Of a stretch of DNA of 64,000 nt, positions 11,091-21,475 are shown piece after piece. The stretch is from positions 27,643,466 through 27,707,465 of the forward strand of contig CM064657.1 of NCBI GenBank assembly GCA_032717465.1. Direction: 5' to 3'. The position numbers and the translations under genes were made by a program. Within the stretch, counting starts at the first letter, position 1. The number at the start of each line of letters is the position of its first letter. The notes under the pieces are model-generated. The model made no database searches and was not told where the DNA came from. It worked only from the letters and a program-made list of their open reading frames with translations. The DNA is from Coenobita brevimanus. Taxonomy: Eukaryota; Arthropoda; Malacostraca; Decapoda; Coenobitidae.

Positions 11091-12258
11091 AGGCTGACAT
11101 AGTTCTTTGATAACAGTTCAGCACGCGGAAGTATATTCGTATCGTTGCAAAAGACTAAGTAAGTCGTTATGGAAGAGGAGTTTTGAAATTTCCTAGCACG
11201 AATTCGGCCATTTGAGATCTCTGTCATGTGAAAACAGAATTTGTCATGAGCTGCCATTTAGTTTATCGATATTAAGTCTTTTAGTATGGAGCTGCTAGAT
11301 GGATGTATTTAACTTCAGGGAGACTTCTCGTAATGAAGGCGTTAAAAATAATCTCGATGTACTGTACACCACCAGCATAATGTCCTTATATTACTCCAAT
11401 TTTGCTGTCGACGGAGGATTCCCGCCGTTAAGTGACTATATCGATAATACGTGTAGCCAAAGAGTTCTGCTTACAGGATTTTTATTTCAATATCCTACTG
11501 ATTGACTCATGATTTGAAATAAACTGGGCTAGAGAGATATGGCTTTTAAAAATGGCTCTGCAGGAACACCAAAGTCCTCTCTTGTGTCGACGTAGAGAAA
11601 GAAAATCCTGAGTCTAATAATATCAGCTCGTGGTTCTTGGTTCGCAGAATTTTCATGTTGCCGAGCTGAGCAAAAACACGAAGATTCGAGAGCAGGAAGA
11701 TGATTATTTTGTCGAGACCCTCTGATCCTTTTGACCTCAGGGGGATTCTTACTCTCAGGAGACACAACTACCTCAAAAGTCTCGTGACAGGGGAGGAAGG
11801 AGAGGGGTGGAGGTTGGAGAAAGAGTGGGAGGGAGGGGGCGGAGTAGAGTGGAAGGAGTAGATTGGGGGAGGGGGTGGGGTCAACAAGGTTAACGGGAGG
11901 GGTGTGAGGGTTGACAGTGTGGGTGGGGGAGAGCAGAGTGGGGGAAATAAGGGAGAAGAGGGTAGAATCATGAAGAGCTAGAGAAAGTTTGCCCTAAAGC
12001 TGGTAATAGGAGTCACCTGGATATTTACCAGTGAAACACTAATGATTTTGCATCCTCACAGATTAGTAGGTCGGCTAAGGTTATCACTCATCAATTCTGC
12101 GAAGAGGTTGGAGAAGAGGAGGGGAGGGATGGAGAGGAAGGCGCTGAGCTGGAATCAAAGGGATGAATAGAGTACTTTAATGGCGGCGGTGGTGGTGGGG
12201 GTGTTATGTGTGTGTGTGCTTCTGTATGTAAATGTACGTGTATCTGAGTTTGTGTAAG

Positions 12259-12473
<215 letters not shown>

Positions 12474-12559
12474 GGAAAGGGCTGGGGAGGATGAAGAAAC
12501 AGACATAATGGAAAGTTCATATGCACTGTAATGAAATGGCTTATAATTTCAGAACAGGA

Positions 12560-13135
12560 TAAAAAAAAAAAACAGTGATCGCGGTCAACATGGAGTGCAA
12601 GCAAACAGAAAATATGAAAAAAGAAAGGATGTGATGCTGGAGATAGGGTGCCGTGGTGCAGAAAAGGGTTGGGTGATTTAGTGAAGGGGAGCGAGAGGGA
12701 AGAGAGAGGCAGATGGAGGTTGGAGGCGAGGCAGACGAGTTAACAAGAGAGTCAGGAGGGAGAGAGTGGCGGAGGGAAGAAGACAGGATCGTGGAGGAAG
12801 CAAGCAAGAGGCAGAAAGGCCAAGGGAGAATTAGATGAAGAGAGGAAGTGGGTACAGAGAGGGTGAACGACAGGGGAAGAGTCGGGAATGGAGAGAAGGG
12901 ACACCAAAGGGAGAAGAGGAAGAGAGAGAACGGCAGCGAGAAGGGGAGAGGACGAGGAGGAGAGACATACAAGAAGTGAGAGGATGATGTGGAGAGAGAA
13001 GGCAACCATGAGAAAGGCAGTGAATCACACAGCGGATGACAGTCAAGGACGAGAAAAAGAGAAAGAGGACGGGAGATAGAGAGGGAGAGACATGAACCGA
13101 GAGAGAGAGGGGTAGAGAGAGGGACATACAGATGG
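12560..13135. repeat. Purine-rich low-complexity block
   Basis: AGAGGGAGAG-like sequence with few pyrimidines. The 292-residue minus-strand frame that crosses it is Ser/Leu/Pro-rich and has no domain, so it is treated as a composition artefact. Confidence 0.75.
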
Positions 13136-13238
13136 GACTGTGACCAAGCGCTAACTGGCTGTCTGCAGTAATTAAGACAGCAGAAGGGTGGACAAGGAGG
13201 GCGACTAATGCTATCACGGCGCTGATGGACGACCCTCC

Positions 13239-13675
13239 CAGGGGACACACTAACACAGACCATGAACCTGTGACACCTAGGAGGCAGAGAATGTCTGATC
13301 AAGCTGCTCAGTATACAAGTAATATCCTCCACTGCAGCCAGCAGTGTCGCTCGTAAAGAAGGGCAGGGGTCTGTATAATGTGAGGCGACACACCAACAGA
13401 GACCATGAGCATATGACATCTGGGAAATACTGTAGAGAGTGTCAGACGAGGCAACTCAATAAACAAGAATATCCTCCACTATCAGCCAACAGGATTTGTC
13501 GTAAACAAGCGTCCTACAGCGTTTGAAGGAACACGTTTACAGGGATCATAAACCTGTAACACATGAAGAGTTGGTGTCTGGTGAACTCGTTCAATGTACG
13601 AGTAACATCCAACTCTACAAGCTAACAGTGTCACTCTTAAAGAAGGGAAGGGTCCTGTACAATGTTTGATGAGAA
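13239..13675. repeat. Degenerate tandem repeat, ~145-bp unit, three copies
   Basis: Three consecutive units share the order: ACC/ATC..ATGA or ATAA..CTGTGACAC, then AATATCCTCCACT, then CAGTGTCRCTC or a variant, then AAAGAAGGG and CTGTAYAATG. The AATATCCTCCACT anchor lies at about 13321 and 13468, with AACATCCAACT at about 13604, so periods are about 147 and 136 bp. Confidence 0.7.
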
Positions 13676-13679
13676 TACA

Positions 13680-14169
13680 AACTTCGAAAATCATACCAAA
13701 TGTACAGACTTTAATGTGTGTGGTATGAATCCAATCGTATATGGGTCAGACTGCTTCCAACCAATTGCTTTCGCTTTGACGGACACACATGCGTCTTTAA
13801 TTCAGATCTCACACAAATGACTATCTTCAGTTGAGAAAATTCCAAGCATTCGAGGAGATAAAAATTTTCTTAAATATTTTTTTTCGCTGCTAAGGACGCA
13901 CTGAAATATTCTATTCAGGCAATTATAAGACGAGTGTAATCTGCTGAAAGACAGCGGCAAATAAATATGTAAAGCCATTACATGAGTACAGACATGTTCA
14001 CGGCAAAATGGGGAACCACGCTCAACAAGTGATATGGTTCTGGTCGTTCACTACCATGAAAACTCCCAAACGAAAAATGAATCTAATTAACACTGAACTT
14101 TTGAAGAAACTTCGGCCTACGCTTACTGTAGCTATCACAAGATAGTACGTGACCCATCATCATCACCAT

Positions 14170-14214
<45 letters not shown>

Positions 14215-15283
14215 CTGACAAAGGAAGTAAGGTGAAAAACAAGTTCGTTTACATCAAGTGACCCCTCTCTCACTCTCTCTCTCTCTTATATATATGCTAT
14301 CAGACTAAAAACAATGGAGCAAAATTCCAGCAAACAAATTACACATCATACACATATAACTAGCCATGAAAATTCGCCAGGACAAGATGAGAAGTGGTCG
14401 TGTTTACCATGGCGTCACAAAGGACCCCCGGCGACCACCTCCTTCTTTTACAACTGCGTGCGTGTTCATCTCGTCTGGCGGCCCCTCCACAGACATTATT
14501 AAAGCCCCCGGTGGCAAAAAATTAGAGGAAGTTGAACCACGAACGCGAGATTCTACTCACTGCACTTCAAAGAAAAAAAATGAAAACCTGGTGGGGAAAG
14601 AGAGAAGGAAAAAAAATGACAAAAAAGCGCGCGGAGCTCATTTCATTGCCAAGTCCTTGTGATCCATTCGTTCACATGTTGCCGAAAAGTGGGAAAAATT
14701 GTGAATGAGCGGCATATTTGAGAAGCACACTCAGCGACTGCAATCCCCACCCACCTGCCTCACTGCGACTTCAGACGCGGGGTCGTATTCTCGTTGGAAT
14801 AAGCGATTTCACTGCGCCTCTTTCTTGGTGATTTTTTCCTTTGGCATATTTTACCGTGCCACGTTGGCTTGTATCCTTACTAAGTCTGTCTACTCTTGAT
14901 ATAATGAGTCAGTAACATACAACAGGATAAAATAATGTGTAGGAAGAAAATAAATATAGAAGGAAGAAGTGTAAGGAAGTCTGCCACACCAGCGAGAATA
15001 CTACTCAGACGCAGAACTCAGCGGTACGAGATTAGGCAAACCCTGACAAGTTACGCTTAACCCTTCACCCAGACTGTTCAAAATTTATTCACATAGTCTT
15101 TGAAGGATACCTGTGGCTCTTGGGAAATTTGATCTGTTTACTCGGAATGCTTTACCAAAAAAATAAAATAAATAAATAAATAAAACACTTTCAATGCTTT
15201 CGCTATGAGAACGTCTATATCAACATGTTCTTATTGTATCCAAATTACTCAGTTTTGCTTGGGGAAGATTTTTCCAACCAGAC

Positions 15284-15285
<2 letters not shown>
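13680..15285. other. Unassigned DNA, AAT tract and one family-A copy
   Basis: An (AAT)n run lies at about 14171-14214, a CT run near 14266-14286 and a family-A copy at 14776-14940. No gene is recognised. Confidence 0.4.
14776..14940 (+). repeat. Dispersed repeat family A, copy
   Basis: Best-preserved core: TATTCTCGTTGG at 14786-14797, then GCCTCTTTCTTGGTGATTTT, then AACATACAACAGGATAA. Confidence 0.6.

Positions 15286-15350
<65 letters not shown>
15286..15350. repeat. (TA)n microsatellite at the LTR element insertion site
   Basis: A pure TA run directly abutting the first base of the 5' LTR. It resumes after the 3' LTR at 20814, so the element inserted within a TA tract. Any target duplication cannot be told apart from the repeat. 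Confidence 0.95.
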
Positions 15351-15354
<4 letters not shown>

Positions 15355-16136
15355 ACATAGCCTATGATTTCATCATCCTTTGTGTAATTTTAACGCACAG
15401 TTGCTGCATGTTTGATCACGAGCGTGTTCTGCCTCAGTCCCCCCCTTCTACCGTTATAGTAGAGTAAGTCGTTCTCTCTGTTATTCAGAGCGGGATTTTC
15501 AGCTTTTTGTCCCCATGGCTTCATTTGCGCGTCCTTCTTACAAGTTGTATCAAGCTCTGCCGGCCCCTATATAATGAGCTCAGTCTCTGCATCACTGCCA
15601 CTTAGATCTGCTCCTCATTTTGTTCGCATCTCTGTCCTCCCCTGTACAGATATTGTTGTTGTGAGTGCTCAGGAAGTCTCCAAACATCTAGCAGCCGTGT
15701 GTAATTTGAGTATAACTGTTGTTGCATTTTTTCTTGTACTGTGTAGCATAGGGTTAATTCTTAGGCCTAGTGAGGTTTTTGATTGATGTTGGGTTTTATG
15801 TCGGTCATTTTTTATAATAGTTTGTATCTGTAATAATTTATCTGGCATTCACTGAGTATTATCTGGTATCTCATTTTATCAGGGCTGACTTAGATAAATT
15901 TACTCTTGCTAATTTCGTGTTAATAGAGGCTATTGCAGTTAACCATATATTTAACCTGTTTATTTGCCATTACATTATCCTTATGAGTCCTGAATGTTTT
16001 GTTGTTGGTTTGTGCATTGAACTTTAACTTGTGATTTTACCTAACTCTTTTGTTTTGAACCTGGAACTTTGCGGGACAGTAGTGATTTTTAGTATTCTCA
16101 CTTAAAGTGTACATTATCTTTCTCTGTTCCGTAACA
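15351..16136 (+). repeat. 5' LTR (786 bp)
   Basis: Begins TGTTAC and ends GTAACA, short inverted termini typical of LTRs. It aligns end to end with 20041-20813. It carries a TATA-like box at 15568-15574. After the LTR come six bases and then the primer binding site. Confidence 0.95.
15568..15574 (+). promoter_or_regulatory. TATA-like box of the 5' LTR
   Basis: TATATAA in the context CCCCTATATAATGAG, conserved in the 3' LTR at 20258-20264. It is the likely RNA polymerase II core promoter of the element. The start site is not identifiable by eye. Confidence 0.5.
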
Positions 16137-16142
16137 TAAATT

Positions 16143-16160
16143 TGGCGACCTCATATCAGG
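16143..16160 (+). other. Primer binding site
   Basis: TGGCGACCTCATATCAGG lies six bases after the 5' LTR. The first eight bases would pair with a tRNA 3' end GGTCGCCA; some arthropod tRNA-Arg genes have such an end, but the rest of the pairing was not checked. The other LTR element has nearly the same site at 33133. Confidence 0.7.
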
Positions 16161-16213
16161 ATATTCAGGATATTATCATAAGGATATTGCTCGATATTTT
16201 GTGACTGTTACTT

Positions 16214-19200
16214 ATGATGTCTACTATTACTACACTTGATGAAGCCAAAGATTTTTTGTCAAATGTGCAAACAGTGCTGGATGTAGAAAACAGAACAAAG
16301 AATGAACTTAAGCTTGTTGCTCAACAATTGGGAATTGCTGTTCGCTCTCATCATTCTAAAGATCAGATTGTTGACATGATTAATGAAAGCTTGTTTAATG
16401 TAACTCCTCCAAATGAGCAAACGCAGATTGAATTAGCTAAGTTACAGCTAGCCCTGCAGGAGGCTCGTGTGAAAGAAGCTGAATTTCAAGCACGTGCTAA
16501 GGAGGCTGAGTCTCAGGCTAAGAAGGCTTGTGTTAAGGAGGCTGAATTTCAGGCAAATGCTCGTATTCAAGAGGCACAGGTACAGGCTCAGGCACAAGTT
16601 GAAATTGCTAGGATTCAGGCAGACCATGAGTATCGCATGAAGCAAGGTGGAACTGGATCATCTAGCTCTGATGATTTTGATGTGGCTAAAAATGTTAAAC
16701 TTGTCCCTCCTTTTAATGAATCTGATTTAACAAAGTATTTTCAGTTGTTTGAGAGGGTAGCTACAGGTTTTAATTGGCCCAAACAGAATTGGCCAGTACT
16801 CCTTCAAACTGTTCTCACCGGTAAAGCTCAAGTAACTTATGCATCTTTGCCTCAGGATCAATGTGATAATTATGATGTAGTTAGGAGCTTGATTCTTAAG
16901 GCCTATGAGCTTGTTCCTGAAGCCTATAGAGTAAAATTTAGGTCAACTTACAAGCAAGATAAGCAATCCCATGTTGAGTATGCAAAAATCAAAGATCTGT
17001 TAGAGCAGTGGTTAAATTCTAAGAATGTGGATTCTGATTTTGACAAATTTAAGCAGATGATTTTGCTGGAGGACTTCAAAAGGTGTATTTATAAAGATGT
17101 AAGCCTATATCTTGATGAGAGAAGAATAAATAATTTGTCTGATGCTGCAGTTTTAGCTGATGAGTATGTTCTCACTCACAAGAGATATTTTAGAGAAAAA
17201 GGGAAAGCTGAGAGTAAGTACGTTGCCTCTACTCAGAGTACAGGTAACAGGAAAGAGAATAAAGATGATGTTTCTCAGGAAGTAAATACCAGCTTCACCT
17301 CTAGATTTCAGAAAAGTAAATGTACTTATTGTAGTAAGCTTGGTCATACTACGGAGAGATGTTTCAGGAGACAGCGTGATGTGAACAAAAAGGAGTCTTT
17401 AAATATTCAGTCAATTGGTCTAGTGTCCACTCTTGAGAGTTCCCAGAATTCTTTAACTGAGTTAACTGAACCTGCTTTGAGGGGAAACTTAAATTTTCAT
17501 GATGGAGCTCCTCTTTTGAGCAGTAACGTGGGTGACACTCTCAAGAGTTCATGTGCTAATTTCCTGTCTGATGGTTTTGTCAGTCCTCTGGACAGTAATG
17601 ACAGGAAATCAGTTAAAATATATCGTGACACAGGTGCTTGCCAATCCCTTATGCTGACCAGTGTTCTAGGCTCTAATGTTAATTCCTCTGATGAAACTGT
17701 AATCTTACAAGGTGTAGGGAATAATTACTTCTCTGTCCCTCTGTGCAGAGTGAATTTAGAGTCTGGTTTTGTTAATGGTTCCGTTATGGTTGGGTTGGTT
17801 GAGACACTCCCAATGTCAGGTGTAACTTTCTTACTTGGAAATGATATTGGTGGAAGTCAAGTGTGTCCAGCTCCTCAGTTGTCTGGTGAGCCGGTGGCTG
17901 CGTCCCATGATTGTGATGTCCCTGATGTGTTCCCTGCATGTGCTGTCACTAGGGCTAAGTCTAAAGTTACTGGTGACTTAGAGGATAATGATGATGATGA
18001 TGATGATGTTATCCTAGCTGACACTTTTCTTGCTAATTTGGACCACTCACCAGATGAGGCAGTACCCCGTAGTGTTGATAATTTGTCTCGTCAAGAGTTG
18101 GTTGAGTTGCAGGTTGCTGACCCTGAGTTGAAAGGTCTAGCTAACTCTGCTTACAGTGAAGAAGAGTCAGCTGGTGCTTCTACTTGTTATTATGTAAAGT
18201 CAGGAGTACTTATGAGGAAGTGGAGACCCCCAACAGCATCAGCCGACTGTGAATGGGAGGTTGTACATCAAGTTGTCATCCCTCGTGTTTGTAGGCAGGA
18301 TATCATTAGAGTGGCTCATGATTCCAGTTTGGCAGGACACCTTGGAGTGAGGAAGACTGTGGCACGCATTTTGAAACACTTCTACTGGCCAGGTGTCTTC
18401 AGGGATGTTTCCTGGTATTGTAAGTCTTGTCACACCTGTCAAGTTGTGGGGAAGTGTAATCAGACCGAAAAGGTTGCACCTCTAGTTCCCATTCCTCCTT
18501 TTGAGGCCCCTTTCACCCGTGTGTTGGTGGATATTGTGGGCCCTCTTCCTAAGACTTCTTCAGGATTTTCTTATGTGTTGACCATGATTGATATGGCTAC
18601 TCGTTATCCTGAAGCCATTCCACTTAGAAATATCTCAGCAAAGAACGTGGTTAAGGAAATGCTAGGGTTCTTCACAAAGTTTGGTCTGCCCAAGGAGGTA
18701 CAGTCAGACCGGGGAAATAATTTCATGTCAAATGTTTTCAAGCAGTCTCTGAAAGAGTTGGGCATCACCCAGATCACGTCTTCAGCTTACCATCCCCAGA
18801 CCCAAGGAGCGTTGGAGAGATATCATCAAACACTCAAATCGATGCTCAAGAAATACTGTTTGGAACATCAGAAAGACTGGGATAAAGGTCTTCCATTCGT
18901 TGTGTTTGCTGCAAGAGAATCTCCAAATGAATCACTGGGCTTCTCACCTTTTGAACTACTGTTTGGCCATAAAGTAAGAAGACCCCTTAAGCTACTCAAG
19001 GAATGCTGGCTGTCGGAGGAAGAAGACGTCAACCTGCTGGAGTATGTGATGAAGTTCAAAGAACGGCTGTCCACTGCTTTACAACTGGCGAGAGAGAATT
19101 TAGGAGCTGCTCAGGAGAAGATGAAGACTTGGTATGATAAGATGTCCAGGTTACGCCACTTTCAGCCAGGAGATCAGGTTTTGTTTCTGCTACCAGTTCA

Positions 19201-19222
19201 TGGGCAACCTCTTCAAGCCTAG
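16214..19222 (+). CDS. Gag - aspartic protease - integrase polyprotein
   Basis: A 1,002-residue frame starting at the first ATG after the primer binding site. Residues 60-145 are Ala/Glu/Gln-rich, a likely coiled coil. Residues 165-320 are capsid-like, and 232-320 resemble the SCAN domain (YRVKFRSTYKQ, EQWL, ILLEDF, LADEYV). A CCHC zinc knuckle lies at C370, C373, H378 and C383. The protease active site is DTG at 472-474, with a LLGND segment at 540-544. Integrase follows directly: HHCC zinc finger at H702, H709, C739 and C742, and a DD35E core at D773, D832 and E868. The frame ends at a TAG (19220-19222) just before the GPY/F module, which continues in the same frame. Gag would form the particle, protease would process it and integrase would insert the cDNA. 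Confidence 0.9.
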   Translation: MMSTITTLDEAKDFLSNVQTVLDVENRTKNELKLVAQQLGIAVRSHHSKDQIVDMINESLFNVTPPNEQTQIELAKLQLALQEARVKEAEFQARAKEAESQAKKACVKEAEFQANARIQEAQVQAQAQVEIARIQADHEYRMKQGGTGSSSSDDFDVAKNVKLVPPFNESDLTKYFQLFERVATGFNWPKQNWPVLLQTVLTGKAQVTYASLPQDQCDNYDVVRSLILKAYELVPEAYRVKFRSTYKQDKQSHVEYAKIKDLLEQWLNSKNVDSDFDKFKQMILLEDFKRCIYKDVSLYLDERRINNLSDAAVLADEYVLTHKRYFREKGKAESKYVASTQSTGNRKENKDDVSQEVNTSFTSRFQKSKCTYCSKLGHTTERCFRRQRDVNKKESLNIQSIGLVSTLESSQNSLTELTEPALRGNLNFHDGAPLLSSNVGDTLKSSCANFLSDGFVSPLDSNDRKSVKIYRDTGACQSLMLTSVLGSNVNSSDETVILQGVGNNYFSVPLCRVNLESGFVNGSVMVGLVETLPMSGVTFLLGNDIGGSQVCPAPQLSGEPVAASHDCDVPDVFPACAVTRAKSKVTGDLEDNDDDDDDVILADTFLANLDHSPDEAVPRSVDNLSRQELVELQVADPELKGLANSAYSEEESAGASTCYYVKSGVLMRKWRPPTASADCEWEVVHQVVIPRVCRQDIIRVAHDSSLAGHLGVRKTVARILKHFYWPGVFRDVSWYCKSCHTCQVVGKCNQTEKVAPLVPIPPFEAPFTRVLVDIVGPLPKTSSGFSYVLTMIDMATRYPEAIPLRNISAKNVVKEMLGFFTKFGLPKEVQSDRGNNFMSNVFKQSLKELGITQITSSAYHPQTQGALERYHQTLKSMLKKYCLEHQKDWDKGLPFVVFAARESPNESLGFSPFELLFGHKVRRPLKLLKECWLSEEEDVNLLEYVMKFKERLSTALQLARENLGAAQEKMKTWYDKMSRLRHFQPGDQVLFLLPVHGQPLQA

Positions 19223-20050
19223 TTTAGTGGCCCTTATTTCGTGGAGAAGAAACTCAGTGATGTCAACTATGTCATCGCCACACCAGATCGTAGAAAGAAC
19301 AAGCAACTATGTCACATCAACATGCTAAAGTTATATCACAGGCGGGACGAAAATAATCCAGTCTGCACTGTAGCTGTTCCACCCGAGTCTGCAAGTGAAG
19401 CTCTCCCATGCAGTATGAGCCTGAGTGATAGTTTGGGGAAGAATCCTGATATCATGAATGATCTCCAGACTAAGCTTTCTCATCTACCTCCCAAGGAAAG
19501 GCAGGAGTTTTCGGCATTACTGCAGGAGTACCCGCAAGTGTTCCGTGCTACTCCAGGAAGAACCACTGTGTTGATGTATGATGTCGATGTTGGAGACGCA
19601 AAGCCAATTAAATTGCCTCCTTACCGTGTGAACCCAGTGAAAGTTCCTCTCATCGAGAAGGAGCTTGGCTACCTGTTGGACCACAAGATGATTGAGCCCT
19701 GTCAGAGCGAGTGGAGTTCTCCTGTCACTCTAGTCCCTAAGCCAGGTGGGTCACAGAGGCTTTGCATTGACTACAGACATGTTAATCAGATAACCAAAAT
19801 AGACACTTACCCTCTCCCTCGCGTGGAAGATTGCATAGACAAGATCGGAAAGGCTAGGTACATAAGTAAGTTTGATTTGTTAAAGGGATACTGGCAAGTA
19901 CCTATGACTGAACGTGCTGGGGAGGTCTCATGTTTTGTAGCACTGGGAAGGACATTTGCATGTTCTGTAATGCCATGTACAGATTGTTTTAGAGTAATAA
20001 GAAATTTCCTTTGTAAATTTCTTTTTTCTTTGTGGGGAGGTGTTACATAG
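19223..20050 (+). pseudogene. Integrase C-terminal GPY/F module and truncated reverse transcriptase
   Basis: Same frame as the preceding CDS, after a single TAG. It opens with FSGPYFVEKK, the integrase GPY/F module, and LCHINMLKLYH. An RT N-terminal region follows (PPYRVNP, SPVTLVPK, LCIDYRHVNQ), then the first catalytic Asp in SKFDLLKGYWQVPM. Homology stops near 19975. The YxDD motif, thumb, connection and RNase H are missing, and only ~65 bp remain before the 3' LTR. An internal deletion of a kilobase or more is the simplest explanation. The piece cannot be an active polymerase. Confidence 0.9.
20032..20040 (+). other. Polypurine tract
   Basis: GTGGGGAGG directly abuts the 3' LTR, the position expected for the plus-strand primer. 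It survived the internal deletion. Confidence 0.75.
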
Positions 20051-20810
20051 CCTATGATTTCATCATCCTTTGTGTAATTTTAACGCACAGTTGCTGCATG
20101 TTTGATCACGAGCGTGTTCTGCCTCAGTCCCCCCCTTCTACCGTTATAGTAGAGTAAGTCGTTCTCTCTGTTATTCAGAGCGGGATTTTCAGCTCTTTGT
20201 CCCCATGGCTTCATTTGCACGTCCTTCTTACAAGTTGTATCAAGCTCTGCCGGCCCCTATATAATGAGCTCAGTCTCTGCATCATTGCCACTTAGATCTG
20301 CTCCTCATTTTGTTCACATCTCTGTCCTCCCCTGTACAGATATTATTATTGTGAGTGCTCAAGAAATCTCCAAACATCTAGCAGCTGTGTGTAATTTGAG
20401 TATAACTGTTGTATTTTTTCTTGTACTGTGTAGCATAGGGTTAATTCTTAGGCCTAGTGAGGTTTTTGATTGATGTTGGGTTTTATGTCAGTCATTTTTT
20501 ATAATAGTTTGTATCTGTAATAATTTATCTGGCATTCACTGAGTATTATCTGGTATCTCATTTTATCAGGGCTGACTTAGATAAATTTACTCTTGCTAAT
20601 TTCGTGTTAATAGAGGCTATTGCAGTTAACCATATATTTAACCTGTTTATTTGCCATTACATTATCCTTATGAGTCCTGAATGTTTTGTTGTTAGTTTGA
20701 GCATTAAACTTTAACTTGTAATTTTACCTAACTCTTTTGTTTTGAACCTGGAACTTTACGGGACAGTAGTATTCTCACTTAAAGTGTTCATAATCTTTCT
20801 CTGTTCCGTA

Positions 20811-20813
<3 letters not shown>
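20041..20813 (+). repeat. 3' LTR (773 bp)
   Basis: Begins TGTTAC and ends GTAAAA, where GTAACA is expected (one change), at the border of a TA tract. Relative to the 5' LTR it lacks 3 bp and 10 bp. Of 18 substitutions, 11 read G in the 5' LTR and A here. Confidence 0.93.

Positions 20814-20901
<88 letters not shown>
20814..20901. repeat. (TA)n microsatellite
   Basis: A TA run with one TTTATA interruption, the continuation of the tract at 15286-15350 beyond the inserted element. Confidence 0.95.
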
Positions 20902-20904
<3 letters not shown>

Positions 20905-21084
20905 ATACTCTTTACTGACTTCGCTACTAAGGTTCTTTGTCAGTCTTAATAAGCTTATCTGGTGTAAACAAGAACAAACCAAGTAAGACGTAATCGTACT
21001 GAAGGGATTAAAAACCGCTCTCTACACACCATACAGTGACACAGGAGCTCACATTATCAGCTGTGTTTATTTACTGATTATTTA

Positions 21085-21302
21085 ATGAAGCTAATTATCT
21101 CGTATATTCGTCCTCCCTCACAACTACAGTCTCATTTCGGCACCTTCTCGCCATCTCCTTCTCGTGAATCCTCTTTAAAGTTCCCCATTAACCTTCCTTA
21201 CACATCCCCTTCGTCATCTCCCCTTCATTCCCTCTCTGTCTCCATCTCTTCTTCAACGCTTCCCCTCTTGGTTTCTCTAATCGTCCTCCTACCATATAGT
21301 AT

Positions 21303-21343
<41 letters not shown>

Positions 21344-21475
21344 CATTCCAATCAACCAGTCTTTCGTTCTGCCCATTTCCTCCCTCCGCTACTCCATTTC
21401 CCTTCTCACCCATCCTCGCTCTCCATCTCCCACCGCCTTGCTATCTGCCTCCCCATCAGCTGGCAATGACGGTGC
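21085..21475. repeat. Pyrimidine-rich block with (CT)n
   Basis: CT run at 21306-21339 in T/C-rich DNA. The 132-residue plus-strand frame is Ser/Pro/Leu-rich and compositional. Confidence 0.75.

Larger units (their letters stand above)
9700..12255. other. Unassigned DNA with repeat fragments
   Basis: Holds an (AC)n tract (about 10383-10413), two family-A copies and a purine-rich G-heavy patch (about 11785-11965). The short open frames, including the overlapping minus-strand frames at 11529-11767, match no family I know and do not look coding. Confidence 0.4.
15351..20813 (+). mobile_element. Gmr1-like Ty3/gypsy LTR retrotransposon, defective
   Basis: A 5.46-kb element with two related LTRs, a primer binding site, one long gag-protease-integrase frame, an N-terminal RT piece in the same frame, and a polypurine tract. 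Integrase precedes RT, unlike the usual Ty3/gypsy order; this order is characteristic of the Gmr1-like group. The RT ends before its YxDD motif and RNase H is absent, so the copy cannot reverse-transcribe itself. LTRs differ at 18 positions plus 3-bp and 10-bp indels over about 775 bp, so it is an older insertion than the element at 32077-38150. Confidence 0.92.

Noticed and set aside
12541..13419. 292-residue minus-strand frame as a gene
   Set aside because: Compositional open frame over purine-rich DNA and the start of a 145-bp tandem repeat.
15574..15786. Small protein encoded within the LTRs (also at 20264-20473)
   Set aside because: The 70-residue frame is present in both LTRs only because the LTRs are copies. 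It has no domain, and a 3-bp deletion between copies is the only sign of frame keeping.
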